Source: Sporanaerobium hydrogeniformans (GTDB lineage Bacteria; Bacillota; Clostridia; Lachnospirales; Cellulosilyticaceae). From it: a stretch of DNA of 64,000 bases. The position numbers and the translations under genes are program-made. Below the pieces are notes generated by a model. That model made no database searches and was not told the origin of the DNA. It worked only from the letters and a program-made list of their open reading frames with translations. Location of the stretch: contig NZ_PEDL01000007.1 of NCBI RefSeq assembly GCF_002735925.1, positions 62,001 to 126,000 on the forward strand, written 5' to 3'. Positions within the stretch are counted from its first letter, which is position 1; every line of letters begins with the position of its first letter. Shown one piece after another: positions 45,389 to 53,706 of this stretch.

Positions 45389-47091
45389 TACAACCTCATC
45401 CTCCTATCATAATCAATAAAACATTTTACAAAGGCTCTTGGCTCATCTATTCCTACTTTAAGTGCCAATTCATAGAGAGAAGTTTTTTTCAAATAAGCCT
45501 TATTAATGGTTTCTTCATCGGTCAAAATGTATGTGGTCAAATCATCTGCCACCTTTTGCCCCTCTGAAACGACAATGGCTCTATCAGTATACTCTAGCAT
45601 CAAGTGCATATCGTGTGTAATCATGATAATAGTCATACCTTGCTGATTAAGCCCCTTAAGAAACTCCATAATCTCAGTGTAATGCTTAAAATCTTGACCA
45701 GCTGTCGGCTCATCTAAAATGAGCATTTCTGGACGCAACACAAGTATAGCAGCAATCGTTACACGTTTCTTTTGTCCAAAGCTTAAAGCGGAAATAGGCC
45801 AGTTGCGAAATGGATAAAGGCCACACACCTTTAGTGTTTCATTCACACGCTTTGTTACCTCCTCTTCACCTATGCCACGTACTCTTAGACCAAGAGCAAC
45901 CTCATCAAAAATCATATTTTGAGAAATCATTTGATTGGGATTTTGCATAACCATCCCTATTTTTTGTGCACGCTCTTTAATAGTATCCTCTATCATATCT
46001 TTTCCTTCAAAAAGGATACGTCCCTTGGTTGGTTTAAAGAAGCCACAAACCAACTTCGAGAGAGTAGATTTTCCTGCACCATTTTTCCCTACAATACTTA
46101 ACATTTCTCCTTTATAAACTTTAAAGCTAATATCCTTTAAAATTTCCTTTTGAGGATTATACCCAAAGCTTACTTTATCAAATTCTAGGATAACTTCTGC
46201 CTTTTCCTCTATTAATTCTTTTGATTGATCCGCATACCAGGTAACAAGTTGGTCTTTGCAGCTTTCTACTTGAAGTGTATGTATACGTTGGGGCTTCATC
46301 TCTGATATTACCCTGCATCCTGCATACTTTAAAGCTGTAATATAAAGAGGTTCCCTGATACCCGTATCTTTTAAAAGAGATTGCCCTAAAAGCTCTTCTG
46401 TACTCGTATCTGAGATGATTGTCCCTTCATCCATGACAATAATACGGTCTACCTCCTGGTGAAGTACATCCTCTAAGCGATGCTCAATGATGATAATAGT
46501 TTTGCCTGTCTTTTTCTGAAGCTCATCAATCAGTTCAATAGCAGTTTTACCCGTTGCAGGGTCTAAACTTGCTAACGGCTCATCAAAAAGTAAAATATTT
46601 ACATCTCCAATCATAACACCTGCCAAGTTTACACGCTGTTTTTGACCTCCTGAAAGACTATGTGGTGCACTCTCTAATTGGTTATCAATTTCCACAAGTT
46701 TAGAAGCTTTTCTCACTCTCTCCTTCATCTCTTCTTGAGGCACACAATCATTCTCTAATTTAAACGCAATATCCTCTGCTACTGTTAAACCAATAAACTG
46801 TCCATCCGGATCTTGCAGAACGGTTCCTACCTCATTAGATAGCTCGAAAATACTTGAATTTTTCGTTTCCTTACCATTTATAAGTAAACTTCCTGTTATT
46901 TCCCCTTCATAATAAAAGGGAACTAATCCATTTATACAGTTGGAAAGTGTACTCTTGCCTGAACCTGATGGCCCTACAATAAGCACCTTTTCTCCCTCAT
47001 AAATGGTTAAGTTAATATGTTTTAGCGTAGGTTTTGCCTGTGCATTGTACTGAAAATTAAAGTCTTTAAACTCAATAACTGGCTTTTTCAT
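45388..47091 (-). CDS. Energy-coupling factor transporter ATPase, two fused ABC domains
   Basis: The 567-residue protein contains two complete ABC halves: GPSGSGKSTLSN, SLSGGQKQRVNLAG and LFDEPLASLDP; then GKNGAGKSTLSK, ALSFGQKKRVTIAA and LILDEPTAGQD. It replaces the separate EcfA1/EcfA2 pair of other ECF modules. Fused ATPases with an adjacent T and a UPF0397 S component are typical of group I, dedicated ECF transporters. AAGGGATTTGGG-like context precedes the ATG; a 207-bp gap with a hairpin separates it from the S gene. Confidence 0.95.
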   Translation of the reverse strand: MKKPVIEFKDFNFQYNAQAKPTLKHINLTIYEGEKVLIVGPSGSGKSTLSNCINGLVPFYYEGEITGSLLINGKETKNSSIFELSNEVGTVLQDPDGQFIGLTVAEDIAFKLENDCVPQEEMKERVRKASKLVEIDNQLESAPHSLSGGQKQRVNLAGVMIGDVNILLFDEPLASLDPATGKTAIELIDELQKKTGKTIIIIEHRLEDVLHQEVDRIIVMDEGTIISDTSTEELLGQSLLKDTGIREPLYITALKYAGCRVISEMKPQRIHTLQVESCKDQLVTWYADQSKELIEEKAEVILEFDKVSFGYNPQKEILKDISFKVYKGEMLSIVGKNGAGKSTLSKLVCGFFKPTKGRILFEGKDMIEDTIKERAQKIGMVMQNPNQMISQNMIFDEVALGLRVRGIGEEEVTKRVNETLKVCGLYPFRNWPISALSFGQKKRVTIAAILVLRPEMLILDEPTAGQDFKHYTEIMEFLKGLNQQGMTIIMITHDMHLMLEYTDRAIVVSEGQKVADDLTTYILTDEETINKAYLKKTSLYELALKVGIDEPRAFVKCFIDYDRRMRL

Positions 47092-47248
47092 CCCAAATCC
47101 TCTCTAGTCTTTAACATCCTTCGTGTCATACCCTCTCATTTACTTACTTGTATATTTAACCTCTTACCTTGATACTTAGAATACCTTGGTTATTTGTTTC
47201 ACTTTTATATTATACTCTATCTTTTTTCTATAAGAAGCTTAAGTATTC

Positions 47249-47280
47249 GCTTAGTTTGGCTAAGCCTAGCCAAACTAAGC
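47249..47280 (-). other. Perfect 13-bp intercistronic hairpin between S component and ATPase genes
   Basis: GCTTAGTTTGGCT and AGCCAAACTAAGC are separated by AAGCCT. No T-run follows on the minus strand, so it is not a standard terminator; mRNA processing or differential stability is possible. Confidence 0.6.
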
Positions 47281-47298
47281 ATTGTTAATTTCCCTTAC

Positions 47299-47856
47299 CT
47301 ATTCTTTATCTAAGCTTCCTTTTTTAGTACGTGTCTTAGCATATGCATATAGTAAGGCTGTTCCTAACACCCCTACTGTAATAATATTTGAAATACCTGC
47401 TACACTACCTTGTAAATAAAGTTTATCAAGTGGTTCTGCATAAATTACAATATCTAATGTAGGTGCTACAAGCCCCCATGCAATAAGGTTAGCAATAATC
47501 TGGTAAATATTAAAAGTAATCATCTCTTTCTTACCAAATACGCCTTCGCTTACATGAAGCTTCTTCCAAGCAAGACCCATTATTAAACCTACTACTGCTG
47601 AAGCAATAATCCAGCTAAACCATGGCATCCCATATGCTGTAACATCCTTTAAAGTATGTCCAATAAATCCAATAGCTGCCCCTGCAACTGGTCCATATAA
47701 AACTGCCATTAGTGCTAAAAAGGCATAAGCTGTCTGTATTTCTGTATTAGGCACCCCTGTTGGTATAGCCGCGAAACGCCCTAACACTAAGAATACAGCC
47801 GCCCCAATACCAATAGCTACAATGGTTTTGATAGATAGAATCTTTTTTTCATTCAT
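47299..47856 (-). CDS. ECF transporter S component, UPF0397 type
   Basis: The 185-residue membrane protein has about five to six helices and the characteristic segments [39 protein letters not shown] and [10 protein letters not shown] of the UPF0397/ECF S-component group. It binds the substrate in the membrane and works with the fused ATPase and EcfT downstream. An S-box riboswitch about 130 bp upstream controls it, so the substrate is probably methionine or a methionine-salvage or SAM-related compound. AAGGGGG precedes the ATG. Confidence 0.9.
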   Translation of the reverse strand: MNEKKILSIKTIVAIGIGAAVFLVLGRFAAIPTGVPNTEIQTAYAFLALMAVLYGPVAGAAIGFIGHTLKDVTAYGMPWFSWIIASAVVGLIMGLAWKKLHVSEGVFGKKEMITFNIYQIIANLIAWGLVAPTLDIVIYAEPLDKLYLQGSVAGISNIITVGVLGTALLYAYAKTRTKKGSLDKE

Positions 47857-47985
47857 TCTCTTTTCCCCCTTTTTTTAATTTCTCACTTTAGTATCTACTC
47901 TACAACTTTAGTAAATCTCACTTTTGAGCCTTTCAGTCATCCTGCTCCTACTCTTTTTAAATAGCTTTTTTAAAAACAGCACTAG

Positions 47986-48130
47986 AAAAAGCCCGAGCAT
48001 AATGCTCCGGCTTAGCGCACGAATGATTATACTCATCTTCCAGCTCTCTAGCTGTTGGATTTAGCACCTTATAATAATAACAGGTTGCTGGGCTTCATAG
48101 GGCCAATCCCTCCACCACTCTTGATAAGAG
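47986..48130 (-). promoter_or_regulatory. SAM-I (S-box) riboswitch with terminator
   Basis: On the minus strand CTCTTATCAAGAGTGGTGGA, then GGGATTGGCCCTATGAAGCC, CAGCAACC, GGTGCTAAATCC and GAAGATGAG follow the S-box consensus in order, with P1 formed by CTTATC/GATGAG. A terminator (AAGCCGGAGCA TTA TGCTCGGGCTT, TTTTTC) closes it at 47986-48015. High SAM would stop transcription before the ECF S-component gene. Confidence 0.95.
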
Positions 48131-48165
48131 TTCCTTTATTGTAAACATACATACTATTATCTACT

Positions 48166-48194
48166 ATGTTAGTCTGTCTACTTCGCTTTGTCAA
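48166..48194 (-). promoter_or_regulatory. Sigma-A promoter of the S-box transcript
   Basis: TTGACA, 17 bases, TAACAT on the minus strand; the start would lie about 30 bp before the riboswitch. Confidence 0.7.
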
Positions 48195-48223
48195 CATTTT
48201 TCCCTAACTTTTTACTAAGCCAA

Positions 48224-48254
48224 AAGCCATAGCGTAATGATCATCACACCATTT
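48224..48254 (-). terminator. Possible terminator of the cobalamin transporter operon
   Basis: ATGGTGTGATGA and TCATTACGCTAT pair with several G-T pairs behind the ATPase gene, with a weak T-run (CTTTTGG). Confidence 0.4.
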
Positions 48255-48274
48255 TGAGCTTTATCTAAACTATT

Positions 48275-49045
48275 TTAATAGTTCATAACTGGAACGATGT
48301 AATTTTTCCCTTTTTCTTGTATCACCTTTAATTTATTTTGATATACTTCTCGAAGTATCTCACTTGTTGTCATGCTTTGAGAGGCATCTTTTGCAACTAC
48401 CTTACCGCCTTCTAACAAGATTAACTCATCACAGCTATAAAAAGCTAAGTTAAGATCATGAATAACCATGATAACTGTAAGACCATGCCTTTCTTTGAGT
48501 CCCTTAATACACTCCATCATTTCAATGCCATTATGCATATCCAACATAGATGTAGGTTCATCCAAAAGTAAAACAGGTGTCTCTTGCAAAAGGGCTCTAC
48601 CAATAAATACCTTTTGAGCCTCACCACCACTTAATGTGCTAATCTTTCGGTTGCGTAAGGCTGTAATATGTAGCTCTTCTAGAATAGCTTCTATAGCTTC
48701 TTCATCACTTTGAGCGATATTACCCCAAAGATCCATCCTCGTATATCTTCCCATCATCAATATCTCATGAACGCTAAAATCAACCTCACGCACATTTTCT
48801 TGAAAAACAAAACTTACTTTTTTGGCATACTCCTTAACTTTAAAATCTGTGATATCTTTACCTTCATAATAAATCTTATGTTTAGGTGGCTTAATCAAAC
48901 TCATAATATGCTTAAGAAGCGTGCTCTTTCCAGCTCCGTTAGGGCCAATAATGCCATAAGTCTTACCTTTTTCAAAACTTATGCAAATATCTTCTAAAAT
49001 AGGCTTGTCATTCACATGGTAATTCAGTCCTTGAATCTTTATCAT
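48275..49045 (-). CDS. btuD: Cobalamin ABC transporter ATP-binding protein (BtuD/FecE type)
   Basis: The 256-residue ATPase has Walker A GPNGAGKSTLLKH, the signature TLSGGEAQKVFIGRALLQ and Walker B VLLLDEPTSMLD. Its start codon overlaps the permease stop (TAATG). Specificity for B12 rather than iron chelates is inferred from the cobalamin riboswitch controlling the operon. Confidence 0.92.
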   Translation of the reverse strand: MIKIQGLNYHVNDKPILEDICISFEKGKTYGIIGPNGAGKSTLLKHIMSLIKPPKHKIYYEGKDITDFKVKEYAKKVSFVFQENVREVDFSVHEILMMGRYTRMDLWGNIAQSDEEAIEAILEELHITALRNRKISTLSGGEAQKVFIGRALLQETPVLLLDEPTSMLDMHNGIEMMECIKGLKERHGLTVIMVIHDLNLAFYSCDELILLEGGKVVAKDASQSMTTSEILREVYQNKLKVIQEKGKNYIVPVMNY

Positions 49046-50073
49046 TACCCTACCTTCTTTCGCTCTCTATAAATTAGATACATGAAATAAGGCGCTCCCA
49101 ATAACGCCGTTACAATACCGAGAGGTAGTTCACCTCCCTTAGATACTGCTCTTGCTAGATTATCACAAAATAACACAAAATACATTCCAAAGAAGCCACA
49201 TAATGGCAATGTTCGCTTATAGTTAGAACCAAATAATAGTCTTGCTACATGTGGGATAATAAGTCCTACAAAACCGATAGTCCCCGTAAAGGCTACATTA
49301 GTAGCAATCAGCATGCTACTAAGTATAAGTAGTTTTTTCCTCACTTGAGTTACATCTACTCCCATAGCCTTGGCTGCCTCTTCTCCCATTAAAAGCATAT
49401 TAAGCTCCTTACGATAAACAAAGAAAAGAAGAAGTATAGGTACCGTAACTAAAAGCAATATCCCTACCCTTTCATAGCTAGCTGCATTCAGTGTACCCAT
49501 ACCCCATATGAAGACAGCTAGATTCTTATCTTCAGTTTGAATACGAATAAAAGATAAAAAAGCAGAGAAAAAATAATTAATAGCAAGACCTGCTAAAAGT
49601 AAACGAATAGGAGAAATCTTTCCACTAAGCCCTGAAAGTAAAACAACTAACCCATTAGCAATTAGTGCACCGGTAAAAGCATATATCGGCGAAAACCCTC
49701 CCATACAAAAACCAATAGCTGCTCCTAAAGAAGCTCCTGATGAAACACCTAACATGTAGGGATCTGCCATATCATTTCTAAAAATAGCTTGATAAACTGC
49801 ACCTGTAACAGCTAAATTGATCCCTGTTAAAAGTGCCATTAAAATACGAGGAATACGTAGATTCCAAATAATCATCTGCTGTCCCTGAGAGATCTGACTA
49901 GTGAGAGGGCTATTCATAAGTTTAGACCGAATAATTGCGAAGGTCTCTCCTAAAGTAATATCTGCTACACCTATAGTCACAGAGATACACGCAAATAAAA
50001 TAATACCTATCGTTAATAAGAAATATAAGAGCCTTATATTTCTTATTGTAGCTTTTTTATTGAGTTGCCACAT
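49045..50073 (-). CDS. btuC: Cobalamin ABC transporter permease (BtuC/FecCD type)
   Basis: The 342-residue protein has about ten membrane helices and the FecCD motifs RIPRILMALLTGINLAVTGA, LGVSSGASLGA and GLIIPHVARLLFG. It overlaps the binding-protein gene by 17 bp and the ATPase gene by one base, so translation is coupled. Confidence 0.93.
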   Translation of the reverse strand: MWQLNKKATIRNIRLLYFLLTIGIILFACISVTIGVADITLGETFAIIRSKLMNSPLTSQISQGQQMIIWNLRIPRILMALLTGINLAVTGAVYQAIFRNDMADPYMLGVSSGASLGAAIGFCMGGFSPIYAFTGALIANGLVVLLSGLSGKISPIRLLLAGLAINYFFSAFLSFIRIQTEDKNLAVFIWGMGTLNAASYERVGILLLVTVPILLLFFVYRKELNMLLMGEEAAKAMGVDVTQVRKKLLILSSMLIATNVAFTGTIGFVGLIIPHVARLLFGSNYKRTLPLCGFFGMYFVLFCDNLARAVSKGGELPLGIVTALLGAPYFMYLIYRERKKVG

Positions 50074-51031
50074 CTAACTCTAGCTCTGGATTAATAATAA
50101 AGGCCATTTCAGTAAGTGCATCAGCTATACGTGGACCTTGTCTTGAAATACTATCTCCATCTATTTCATAGATATGTCCCTCTTTAATCGCCCTTAAATC
50201 CTTATAAAAATCTTGAACCTCCATATTGGCCTTCATATCTCCTCCTGTAGGCACAATAATAATATCTGGATCACCTTGTGCAATTTGCTCCTTGCTAATA
50301 GACCAGCCTTGCACATCTTTTGCAATATTATCACCACCAGCTAAAGTAATGATTTCCCCAATAAATGTATTTCCTCCCGCTCCGTAGTCACTTTCTCCAT
50401 AACCTGTTGCATAATACACAGTGGGCTTATCTTCTTTATTTAAAGCTGCAAGTGCACTTGCTACTCGCTCCAACTTACTTTTCATATCTTCTATAACAAT
50501 CTCAGCCTCTTCACCGGCTCCTGTTAATTGTCCTATTTTACGAATAGCTGAATAAGTTCCTTCAAAGTTCTCTTGCTCATTAAGAAATACCACTGGAATC
50601 CCTACTTCTCTCAGTTTATTAATTACCTCATCTGATACATGAGTAGATGCTACAACCAAGTCTGGGGCAAGGTCAACCACTGCTTCTATATTCGGATTAG
50701 ACGTCCCACCAATTTCAGGTACACTTACAAGACTTTCTGGGTAATTACAATACTTCGTTCGTCCTACAATTTTACTTTCTAAGCCTAGAAAATAAAGAAT
50801 CTCTGTTGTACTTGGTGCTAGGGAAACAATGCGCTCTGGCTTCTTTGTTAAAGTGATTATTTCACCTGTTGAATCTGTTACAGATACATTAAAATTTTGC
50901 CCTACTGTAGGAACTGGAGTAGGTATAGCATCCTGTTTATTCTTTGTACAACCTACCAAAAAACCACTTATAATGACCATAATTACTAGAGCTATCCATC
51001 TCATTTTTCTTAAATGCCTTACTGCTTCCAT
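50057..51031 (-). CDS. btuF: Cobalamin-binding lipoprotein (BtuF type)
   Basis: The 324-residue lipoprotein has a signal with lipobox LVGC (cysteine 28) and the class III binding fold (PERIVSLAPSTTEILYFLG, NIEAVVDLAPDLVVAS, PDIIIVPTGG). It captures the corrinoid outside the membrane. AGGAGG stands 5 bases before the ATG. A B12 riboswitch and its terminator lie in its leader. Confidence 0.92.
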   Translation of the reverse strand: MEAVRHLRKMRWIALVIMVIISGFLVGCTKNKQDAIPTPVPTVGQNFNVSVTDSTGEIITLTKKPERIVSLAPSTTEILYFLGLESKIVGRTKYCNYPESLVSVPEIGGTSNPNIEAVVDLAPDLVVASTHVSDEVINKLREVGIPVVFLNEQENFEGTYSAIRKIGQLTGAGEEAEIVIEDMKSKLERVASALAALNKEDKPTVYYATGYGESDYGAGGNTFIGEIITLAGGDNIAKDVQGWSISKEQIAQGDPDIIIVPTGGDMKANMEVQDFYKDLRAIKEGHIYEIDGDSISRQGPRIADALTEMAFIINPELELDVATQ

Positions 51032-51050
51032 CTTTTCCTCCTATGCTATC

Positions 51051-51083
51051 AAAAAAAATAGCCTTCTTAATCTTAAGAAAGCT
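51051..51083 (-). terminator. Expression-platform terminator of the B12 leader
   Basis: AGCTTTCTTAA pairs with TTAAGAAGGCT around GA, followed by ATTTTTTTTG on the minus strand, just before the BtuF ribosome binding site. Cobalamin binding upstream would favour it. Confidence 0.85.
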
Positions 51084-51154
51084 TCATAGCACCATTAAAC
51101 TACCTTATAGATAGCCTACTGTACTATTCTCTCCCTCCGAAAGAATATTAACAC

Positions 51155-51304
51155 ACATATAAGGCAGGTCTCCTGGCTCATAGTTCCTTCTCCGGTGACC
51201 TTCCCACAAAATCACTTGCAGTGGCCCTATACCTTCGTCCCTATGTACAGTAGCGGGGGCTGCAGCTTTTCACTTTCCCTATTAAGCATAAGCACCCTAT
51301 ATGT
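51155..51304 (-). promoter_or_regulatory. Cobalamin riboswitch
   Basis: The minus strand shows ACATATAGGGTGC...GGGAA, AGCTGCAGCCCCCGCTACTG, GGGAAGGTCACCGG and the B12-box GAGCCAGGAGACCTGCC in the right order; P1 forms from ACATATA and TATATGT. It controls the downstream btuFCD-type operon. Confidence 0.95.
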
Positions 51305-51324
51305 TCTTTATTCATTTCGCTATT

Positions 51325-51353
51325 ATCATGTCACACTCTCTCCTAACTGTCAA
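51325..51353 (-). promoter_or_regulatory. Promoter of the B12 riboswitch transcript
   Basis: TTGACA, 17 bases, CATGAT on the minus strand (overlapping CATGATAAT), about 20 bp before the riboswitch. Confidence 0.6.
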
Positions 51354-51495
51354 GCCTCTAATCCGTATCTAACTTCTTGTATCTATCCACTCCTACAGAT
51401 ACTTATTTCTTTTAAAATCTATCATTTTATGTTTGATAAGCCTTAATATTGTCCATATTATAAAGGCATTAAACAACTATGGGAGGTATTGCTTT

Positions 51496-52269
51496 ATGCT
51501 TGGGAAGCTACTAAAAACTGAACTTAAAATGACTACTCAGTTCCTTTTGCCTATCTATACAGGTATCTTTTTAACTACCTTTGTCCTTTTTAATATATTA
51601 AAGAAGAACTTTACACTAAACTTTAAAGTCTTCCTTTTAACTTTTATTTGTTTAGCTCTACTCTTTCATTTTTTTACTTGGCTTATATTGGGTATAGCTT
51701 TCTATAGGCAACTCTGGCTTAGTTTTTCAGCTCCCTTAGCTTGTAAGTTTACTATTGCCTACTTTATAATTACCCTGTTTTGGAGCTTAATAAGCGAATT
51801 GTTCACTATCATTAACTTTATTTTTCTTATAGGTGGCTTTAATCATACTTTTTTTACTTCACTTACCCAGAATTTTTCTTTGCATACTAATCCTTTTCAG
51901 GACCTTTTTAAACTCATCCTTACTGATTTCTTTCTAAAACAAATAGTGCAAATCATTAGCAGCATAAGCCTTATTAGTTTTCTTAGCTATATAGCCTTTA
52001 TTTTTATGTTTTATTTAGCCATTGCTATGAGTAGATTTATCAACCACTTAAGCCCTAATTGGTTGATTAGCTTTGGTTACTTTATCCTTCTTGCGCTGTT
52101 GTTTGTAAGTATGATGAGTTTAACCCTTGCCCTATTACTACGCTACACTCTATCTATCCATACTCTCATAACCGTACTTCTATTAGGCATTTTTCTTTTC
52201 AATATAACTCTCTTGCTAACTTTAGGATTTATTTTATATTATCTACCAGTTCGTTGTAAGATTTTCTAA
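51496..52269 (+). CDS. Orphan multi-pass membrane protein, ABC-2-permease-like
   Basis: From the ATG at 51496 (9 bases after GGGAGG) the product has 257 residues with about six membrane helices and almost no polar loops. The opening MLGKLLKTELKMTTQFLLPI resembles ABC-2 type permease subunits, but no ATPase gene accompanies it. Its 3' end overlaps the convergent MATE gene by 41 bp. The assignment is tentative. Confidence 0.6.
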   Translation: MLGKLLKTELKMTTQFLLPIYTGIFLTTFVLFNILKKNFTLNFKVFLLTFICLALLFHFFTWLILGIAFYRQLWLSFSAPLACKFTIAYFIITLFWSLISELFTIINFIFLIGGFNHTFFTSLTQNFSLHTNPFQDLFKLILTDFFLKQIVQIISSISLISFLSYIAFIFMFYLAIAMSRFINHLSPNWLISFGYFILLALLFVSMMSLTLALLLRYTLSIHTLITVLLLGIFLFNITLLLTLGFILYYLPVRCKIF

Positions 52270-53569
52270 TTAATTTTAAAGTAATAACAAGTGTCAGTAC
52301 TTCACTAAAGAACACAGTAAGCCAAATTCCAGCATTCCCTAAAATAGGAGGTAAAAAGATAATACCTATTAAAACAAATACAATACCACGAAGTAATGAA
52401 ATAATTGCTGATAATTTTGCCTCTTCTAGAGCTGTAAAATATGCAGAAGCTAATATATTGATACCATTAATCAAAAAAGCTAGAGAATATAATCTTGTTG
52501 CTTCATTAGTCATTTGAATAAGCTCAGGATCATTAGGAGCAAAAAAATTGATAAGTGTTTCTCCATAAATAAACATTCCTATTGTACATGCTATTCCCAC
52601 AATGGCTACTACTTTAATACCTAAACGATTAAGATGTATAATGCGCCTACCTTTACCTGCTCCATAATTAAAACTAATAATAGGCTGCATCCCTGTGGCA
52701 ATTCCTAATAAAACCGCTATAAGTAATGATGAAATATAACTAATAATCGAAAAAGCGGAAACTCCCTGTTCTCCTATGTGATTTAGAAGTACAATATTAA
52801 AAATATACGTTGAAAAAGCTACTGCTACTTCTGTTAATGCTTCTGATGAACCATTATAAAAAAACCGTCCAACTTTCTTAAAATCTAGTTTACACTTGGT
52901 AAAATGCAAAACACTTCCTTTTAAGAAATAAGGTACAAGTCCTACTCCAAAGGAAATGGCAAAAGCAAATCCAGAAGCAAGTGCTGCTCCTGCAACCCCC
53001 CAGTGCCATTCCACTACTAGTACATAGTCAAACACAATATTTAATACAGACCCTACTATCATTACTGCCATGGCATAATTAGGCTTTCCCATGGCCCTAA
53101 TACCAGATGACAAAAGCCCTCCCCCTGTAAAAACAGGAGTAGATAAACATAAAATGACTAAATATACCTTCACCATAGAAAGTAATTCAGGTGTAGCACC
53201 TAAAATGATTGCTATAGGTTCTAGAAAAAGGAGTGTCACTATTCCCACAGAAATAGAGACTAGCATGAGAGTATAAAATGCTAAGCTGAAACTCTGGCTA
53301 GCTTCCTTTAGCTTACCTTGTCCAAGTTCAATACCTACTACTGTACTCGCTCCTGCTGAAAGCATAATGCTAATAGCCATAGCTATACTAAAAAAGGGCA
53401 TTGCAATATTAATGGCAGCAAGTCCACTCCCACCAACAACACGTCCTACAAAAATACCATCAATAACAATATAGATTGAAAAAAAGAGCATTCCAATAAT
53501 ACTAGGAATTGTATACTTAATAAAAAGCCTACCAATAGGCTGGGTGTCTAATCCAATTGTTGTCTCCAT
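52229..53569 (-). CDS. MATE family efflux protein
   Basis: The 446-residue protein has 12 predicted helices in two homologous halves and the opening PIGRLFIKYTIPSIIGMLFF typical of clostridial MATE transporters, plus GQGKLKEASQSF and GIATGMQPIISFNYGAG. It exports cationic drugs or metabolites with sodium or protons. AAGGAGAAG precedes the ATG. Confidence 0.94.
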   Translation of the reverse strand: METTIGLDTQPIGRLFIKYTIPSIIGMLFFSIYIVIDGIFVGRVVGGSGLAAINIAMPFFSIAMAISIMLSAGASTVVGIELGQGKLKEASQSFSLAFYTLMLVSISVGIVTLLFLEPIAIILGATPELLSMVKVYLVILCLSTPVFTGGGLLSSGIRAMGKPNYAMAVMIVGSVLNIVFDYVLVVEWHWGVAGAALASGFAFAISFGVGLVPYFLKGSVLHFTKCKLDFKKVGRFFYNGSSEALTEVAVAFSTYIFNIVLLNHIGEQGVSAFSIISYISSLLIAVLLGIATGMQPIISFNYGAGKGRRIIHLNRLGIKVVAIVGIACTIGMFIYGETLINFFAPNDPELIQMTNEATRLYSLAFLINGINILASAYFTALEEAKLSAIISLLRGIVFVLIGIIFLPPILGNAGIWLTVFFSEVLTLVITLKLIRKSYNELVDNIK

Positions 53570-53642
53570 AGTCTTCTCCTTAAAACAAAAAATTTACTCC
53601 TATTAGTATACCTTATATTTGCTCCTTAAGTCATTTTATTTA

Positions 53643-53695
53643 TAATAAAAAGAGTATTATAAGCTTATTTTCTAAGCTTTATAATACCCTTTTAT
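53643..53695 (-). terminator. Terminator of the 517-residue protein gene
   Basis: GGGTATTATAAAGCTT and AAGCTTATAATACTC pair on the minus strand, followed by TTTTTATT. Confidence 0.85.
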
Positions 53696-53706
53696 CTTAC
53701 ATCCTT

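Noticed and set aside
51496-51600. Longer start of the orphan membrane protein at 51433
   Set aside because: The ATG at 51496 follows GGGAGG at ideal distance; the upstream extension has none and is not hydrophobic in the way of the rest.
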